A stretch of DNA of 64,000 nucleotides from Pararhizobium_B sp963760965 (lineage in GTDB: Bacteria; Pseudomonadota; Alphaproteobacteria; Rhizobiales; Rhizobiaceae). Shown here piece by piece: positions 60,722 through 64,000 of the stretch. The translations under genes were made by a program, and so were the position numbers. Each line of letters starts with the position of its first letter. Position 1 is the stretch's first letter. The notes beneath the pieces were generated by a model. It saw nothing but the letters and a program-made list of their open reading frames with translations. It made no database searches and had not been told where the DNA came from. The stretch spans positions 55,106-119,105 of the forward strand of contig CAVXEW010000011.1 in the NCBI GenBank assembly GCA_963760965.1. Reading direction: 5' to 3'.

Positions 60722-62159
60722 GTGCCTTCCAAGAAGACCCTGAATGCAAAGAACCTCGAGGCGCTCGGCGCGCAACGGCTCGCCGAGCTGCTGATCGAAA
60801 TCAGCACTGGAGACGCGGCCGCAAAGCGACTGTTAAGGCTGGAACTGGCGGGCACCGAAAGCCCGAAGGAGGTCGCACGCGAGGTGCGCAAGCGACTTTC
60901 CACGGTCGCGCGAGTCCCGAGCCTTCGTCGATTGGCAGAGGCGCAAGGCCCTTGTCGACGATCTGGAGACGCAGCGCCGCGCAATCATGCAGAAGGTCGC
61001 GCCGGGAGATCCGTCAGAGGCCCTCGACCTGATGTGGCGCTTCCTGGATCTGGCGGATTCGATCTTCGAGCGATGCGATGACGGTAGCGGAACCGTCATC
61101 GGTGTCTTCCACCAAGCCGTTGAAGATCTGGCCGCTCTTGCCGAGGTGGCGAAACCCGATACCGAGTTGCTGGCCGATCGGGTTTTTGCTGCGATCCAAA
61201 CGAATGGATGCGGGCAATACGACTATCTCATCGACGAACTGTCACCGGCGTTGGGGAACACGGGGCTGGATCACCTGAAGGCTCAGGTGCAGCAACTCGC
61301 GACTCAGACCCCAGAGCGGCGGAAGGACGACGAGCGTCGGGTCATCGGATGGGGGACGAATGGTCCCATCTATGCCGACGAGCTCGAGGAGAGTTCCAGG
61401 CAGATGACGGTGCGCATGGCTCTCCAGGAGATCGCTGATGCGCAGCAGGACGTCGACGGCTTCATCGCGCAATACGATGATCAGGCACGAAGAATGCCGA
61501 AGATCGCGGCCGCGATCGCCAGGCGTCTGCTCGCAGCTGGCCGGGTCGAAGAGGCCTGGACTGCCATCGACGCGGTCGAAGAACAGAGAGCCGGATGGCT
61601 GCCCTATGAGTGGGAGGAGGTGCGTCTCGATGTGCTGGAGGCGCTGGGCCGCACGCAGGAGGCACAAGCATTCCGGTGGTCGTGCTTCGAGCGATCGCTC
61701 TCGACGTCGCACCTGCGCGCGTTCCTCGAGCGGCTTCCCGATTTCGACGACGTGGAGGCCGAGGAGAAAGCACTCGACCTCGTTGCTGCCCATCCCAGCG
61801 TGCACAGCGCGCTCGCTTTCCTGATCAACTGGAAGTCCTTCCGCCGCGCGGCGGATCTGGTGCTGCGGCGTGCAGAAGAGCTTGACGGAGATCACTACGA
61901 GATCCTGACGCCGGCGGCGAATGCGCTGGCCGGCTCGCATCCACTGGCGGCGACGCTCCTGCTGCGAGCCATGATCGATTTCTCGTTGCAGACCGGCCGG
62001 TCCAGCCGCTACCGCCACGCGGCTCGCCACTTTCTGGAATGCGGAAGCCTTGCCGCATCCGTGGAGAGCTTCGGAGATATCGAGACTCACGAGGCCTACG
62101 CGGCGCGGCTGCGGGCCGAGCATGGCCGAAAGACCTCATTCTGGAGCCATGTCCGATAG
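60722..62159 (+). pseudogene. DUF6880-family protein, one-base frameshift
   Basis: A protein of about 480 aa typical of the DUF6880 family (long helical repeats, unknown function). The first part, from a GTG at 60722, reads PSKKTLNAKNLEALGAQRLA to REVRKRLSTVARV. The rest continues in another frame from FVDWQRRKALVDDLETQRRA through MWRFLDLADSIFERCDDGSG to the stop at 62159. One base is out of place at about 60915-60925. An ATG at 60987 could still start a shorter product. Confidence 0.75.
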
Positions 62160-62229
62160 CTCCGATAGAGGCCTGTTGCCACTTGTGGAGCGTGCTGCGA
62201 TTGCGGCGCTCTGCTTGCGGCAGTCCCGG

Positions 62230-62610
62230 TCAGCTCCCGCTGACTGGAAATCCCTGCTCCGACCAATCCTTGAAGGCTCCGAGGTTGCGGACATCGCTAT
62301 ATCCCATTTCAAGCAACGCCTGGCCGCACAACGCGGAGCGTCCGCCGGAGGCGCAATAGAGAACGACGGTCTTGTGCGTCGCCATCGCAGGGTTGTGGTA
62401 GGGGGTTGCGGCATCGGCGCGGAACTCCAGCATGCCGCGCGAAATATTCAACGCGCCGTCGATCATGCCTGTCGCCGCGACTTCCTCGGCATCCCTGACG
62501 TCGACGAAAAGGACATCGTCGCGCCTGTGGAGTGCGGCGGCCTCGCTGGGAGAGATTGAGGGCACAGACTTCTTGGCGGCTGCGACCTTGTCGAGGATCG
62601 ATGTAGTCAT
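62230..62610 (-). CDS. Rhodanese-like domain protein
   Basis: A 126-aa single-domain rhodanese. The domain runs from SPSEAAALHRRDDVLFVDVR to the C-terminus, with the catalytic Cys86 in the active-site loop LYCASGGRSALCG, so sulfurtransferase activity is plausible. The ATG at 62610 follows GGGGAAA. It is divergent from an AraC-type regulator gene 135 bases away, a common pairing in which the regulator controls the rhodanese. Confidence 0.9.
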   Translation of the reverse strand: MTTSILDKVAAAKKSVPSISPSEAAALHRRDDVLFVDVRDAEEVAATGMIDGALNISRGMLEFRADAATPYHNPAMATHKTVVLYCASGGRSALCGQALLEMGYSDVRNLGAFKDWSEQGFPVSGS

Positions 62611-62744
62611 GGCGGATTTCCCCTTTAGTGCGGATGTAATGCGCCGGCCGCAGCCGACCGCCCGATTGTGCAATTGCGGACCCTGTTGTTACAATGTCCT
62701 GGGCTCCGTAGCTGCTGCCCCAGCGTCCAATCTTAGGTTGCGGG

Positions 62745-63722
62745 ATGAGCGATCTTCTGTCCGATGTTCTCAAGACACTGCGGCTCAGAGGCGCGCTGTT
62801 CCTGCGTGGCGAATTCACCGAACCGTGGGGAGTCGGCGCTCCGGGTGCCGACGGCATGGCCGAAATGCTTCGTCCGGGGCAGGGCAATATGGTCGTTTTT
62901 CATATTGTGTCGCGCGGACGCTGCTGGATCCGGCTCGATAGCGGCACTTCGGGTGCCGTGCGCGGGCCGGGAATTCTCTTCATCCCGCACGGCAATCCGC
63001 ATATTCTTGCCGATGCAAGCGGCAGGTCTTGCACGCCCATTTCGGATCTGCTTGCCCCACCGCCGTGGCGGGATTTTCCGGTCGTCAGTTGCGGAGGCGG
63101 AGGAGCGCCGGCCGAGATCATCTGCGGCTATCTGCACTTCGCGAACTTCGCTCATTTTCCGCTGATGGAGGGCCTGCCGGATCTGATTGCCGTCGATCTT
63201 GCCGATGCTCGCGCGCAGGTGGGGCTGAATGTCGACGGCATGAAAGCGATGCTAAAATACATTGTCGGAGAGACCGCGGCTATTCGTCCGGGGACGCCGT
63301 CTCTTGTCTTTCGTTTTGCGGAACTCTTTCTGATGGAGGTCCTGCGTCACCATGCCGATCATGCCGCCTTGCCGGGACGCGGCTGGTTCGCCGCGATGCG
63401 CGATCCGGCCACGTCGCGTGCGCTCCAGCGTCTCCACGCCGATCCGGCGCGAGCGTGGACTGTCGGTGAACTCGCCCGTGCGTCCGGCAGCTCGCGCTCT
63501 ACTGTGGCGGCGCATTTCAAGGACTGCTTCGGGCACGGACCAATGGAATATCTAACGAAGTGGCGGCTCCGGATAGCCGGCAGCGCTCTCGCCAAATCCG
63601 ATGCTCCCATTTCACAAATCGCCGCCGATGTCGGTTTCGCTTCGGAGTCGGCGTTCTACAGGGCGTTTGCGCGTGAAATGGGCTTGTCGCCCGGGGCTTG
63701 GCGAGAAGAGGCGTGGAAGTAG
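62745..63722 (+). CDS. AraC-family regulator with cupin N-terminus
   Basis: A 325-aa AraC-type activator. The N-terminal cupin_6-like sensor domain (about 10-200, with FHIVSRGRCWIRLD and GPGILFIPHGNPHIL) is followed by two helix-turn-helix motifs (TVGELARASGSSRSTVAAHF and ISQIAADVGFASESAFYRAF). ATG at 62745. Divergent from the rhodanese gene and probably its regulator. Confidence 0.92.
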   Translation: MSDLLSDVLKTLRLRGALFLRGEFTEPWGVGAPGADGMAEMLRPGQGNMVVFHIVSRGRCWIRLDSGTSGAVRGPGILFIPHGNPHILADASGRSCTPISDLLAPPPWRDFPVVSCGGGGAPAEIICGYLHFANFAHFPLMEGLPDLIAVDLADARAQVGLNVDGMKAMLKYIVGETAAIRPGTPSLVFRFAELFLMEVLRHHADHAALPGRGWFAAMRDPATSRALQRLHADPARAWTVGELARASGSSRSTVAAHFKDCFGHGPMEYLTKWRLRIAGSALAKSDAPISQIAADVGFASESAFYRAFAREMGLSPGAWREEAWK

Positions 63723-63947
63723 CCGGAGCGCCTACGGCGCGCAACGATGGATGTGGACGACCGAGAAGAGGCCTCCGGCATCGAAGGGAACGCGGCCACT
63801 GCCGGGAGCTCGGTGCCGAGGCCGTGTTCCGGGCATCCGCAGCGGCAACGCGTGCCGGAAACGTGCCGATGGCGCTGCGTGATGCTCGCCAGCCAGCGCT
63901 GGAAGCCAGGAGGCAAGGGCTGGGGAACAGTTGAGGAGCGGAGGTCC

Positions 63948-64000
63948 GGACGCTTCGGAGGGCCGCGGTTGCGCTTGGAGCGCCGGCTGCTGGTTGCCGG
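63948..64000. repeat. tRNA-Arg-derived repeat, copy E (partial, runs off the window)
   Basis: GGACGCTTCGGAGGG as before copies B and C, then an internal deletion, then GGCTGCTGGTTGCCGG as in copies A and B (25617-25632). The copy continues past the right edge. It may mark the distal end of the tRNA-Arg-associated region. Confidence 0.72.

Overview
The window looks like chromosome of a high-GC alphaproteobacterium of the order Hyphomicrobiales (Rhizobiales), near the Mesorhizobium/Phyllobacterium-like families. This rests on a MucR/Ros regulator, the PhyR-NepR-EcfG general stress response with an HWE kinase, an alphaproteobacterial Mrp antiporter operon, and several small membrane proteins typical of the order. 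No species can be named from the sequence alone.

Region 1 (1-25.6 kb) is mostly intact core-like sequence. A seven-gene Mrp Na+/H+ antiporter operon (mrpABCDEFG, 247-6173) is followed by mucR. From 6.9 to 13.8 kb lies a compact general stress response island: small membrane or secreted proteins (24-aa peptide, DUF3309, glycine-zipper lipoprotein, CsbD, DUF1328, DUF883, holin-like), a Crp/Fnr regulator, ecfG, nepR, phyR and an HWE histidine kinase. Eight EcfG-type promoters (GGAAC-N16/17-GTT-like) can be read directly. From 14.0 to 24.1 kb a leftward set encodes an N-formylglutamate amidohydrolase-family hydrolase, a glutamine-synthetase-like ligase, an aldehyde dehydrogenase, an iron-type alcohol dehydrogenase and a four-gene ABC importer, with a divergent RpiR regulator. 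Together these suggest uptake of an amino alcohol and its breakdown through gamma-glutamyl intermediates. A malate dehydrogenase and tRNA-Arg(CCG) close the region.

Region 2 (25.6-64 kb) is accessory. The anticodon-to-5'-end half of tRNA-Arg and its upstream flank recur at 29.15, 29.72 and 63.95 kb, with shorter pieces at 46.04 and 60.6 kb, marking repeated integration or rearrangement. The start of the region is a graveyard: frameshifted peptidase, internally deleted hsdM, an integrase fragment and IS3 debris, around an intact B12-binding radical SAM gene and a secreted glycosidase-like gene. From 32.0 to 45.5 kb is a sugar catabolic locus: a YihT-like class I aldolase, a broken LacI repressor, two carbohydrate ABC importers, a PfkB/YihV-like kinase, a cyclase-family hydrolase and an SDR. 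LacI-type operators lie before the lacI/aldolase pair and before both solute-binding protein genes. Next come an IS21 remnant, an AAA+ ATPase/nuclease-like gene, an amino-acid ABC importer (48.2-50.6 kb), a NahE-like hydratase-aldolase, a frameshifted MFS transporter, an IS256-family element with an intact 8-bp target duplication, a PQQ dehydrogenase with a fused N-terminal cytochrome c, IS3 and IS110 remnants, a truncated second copy of the radical SAM gene, a frameshifted DUF6880 gene, and a rhodanese/AraC divergent pair.

Single-base indels are concentrated in region 2, plus one in ecfG. They look either like decay of a mobile region or like sequence errors, and this limits confidence in several functional statements.
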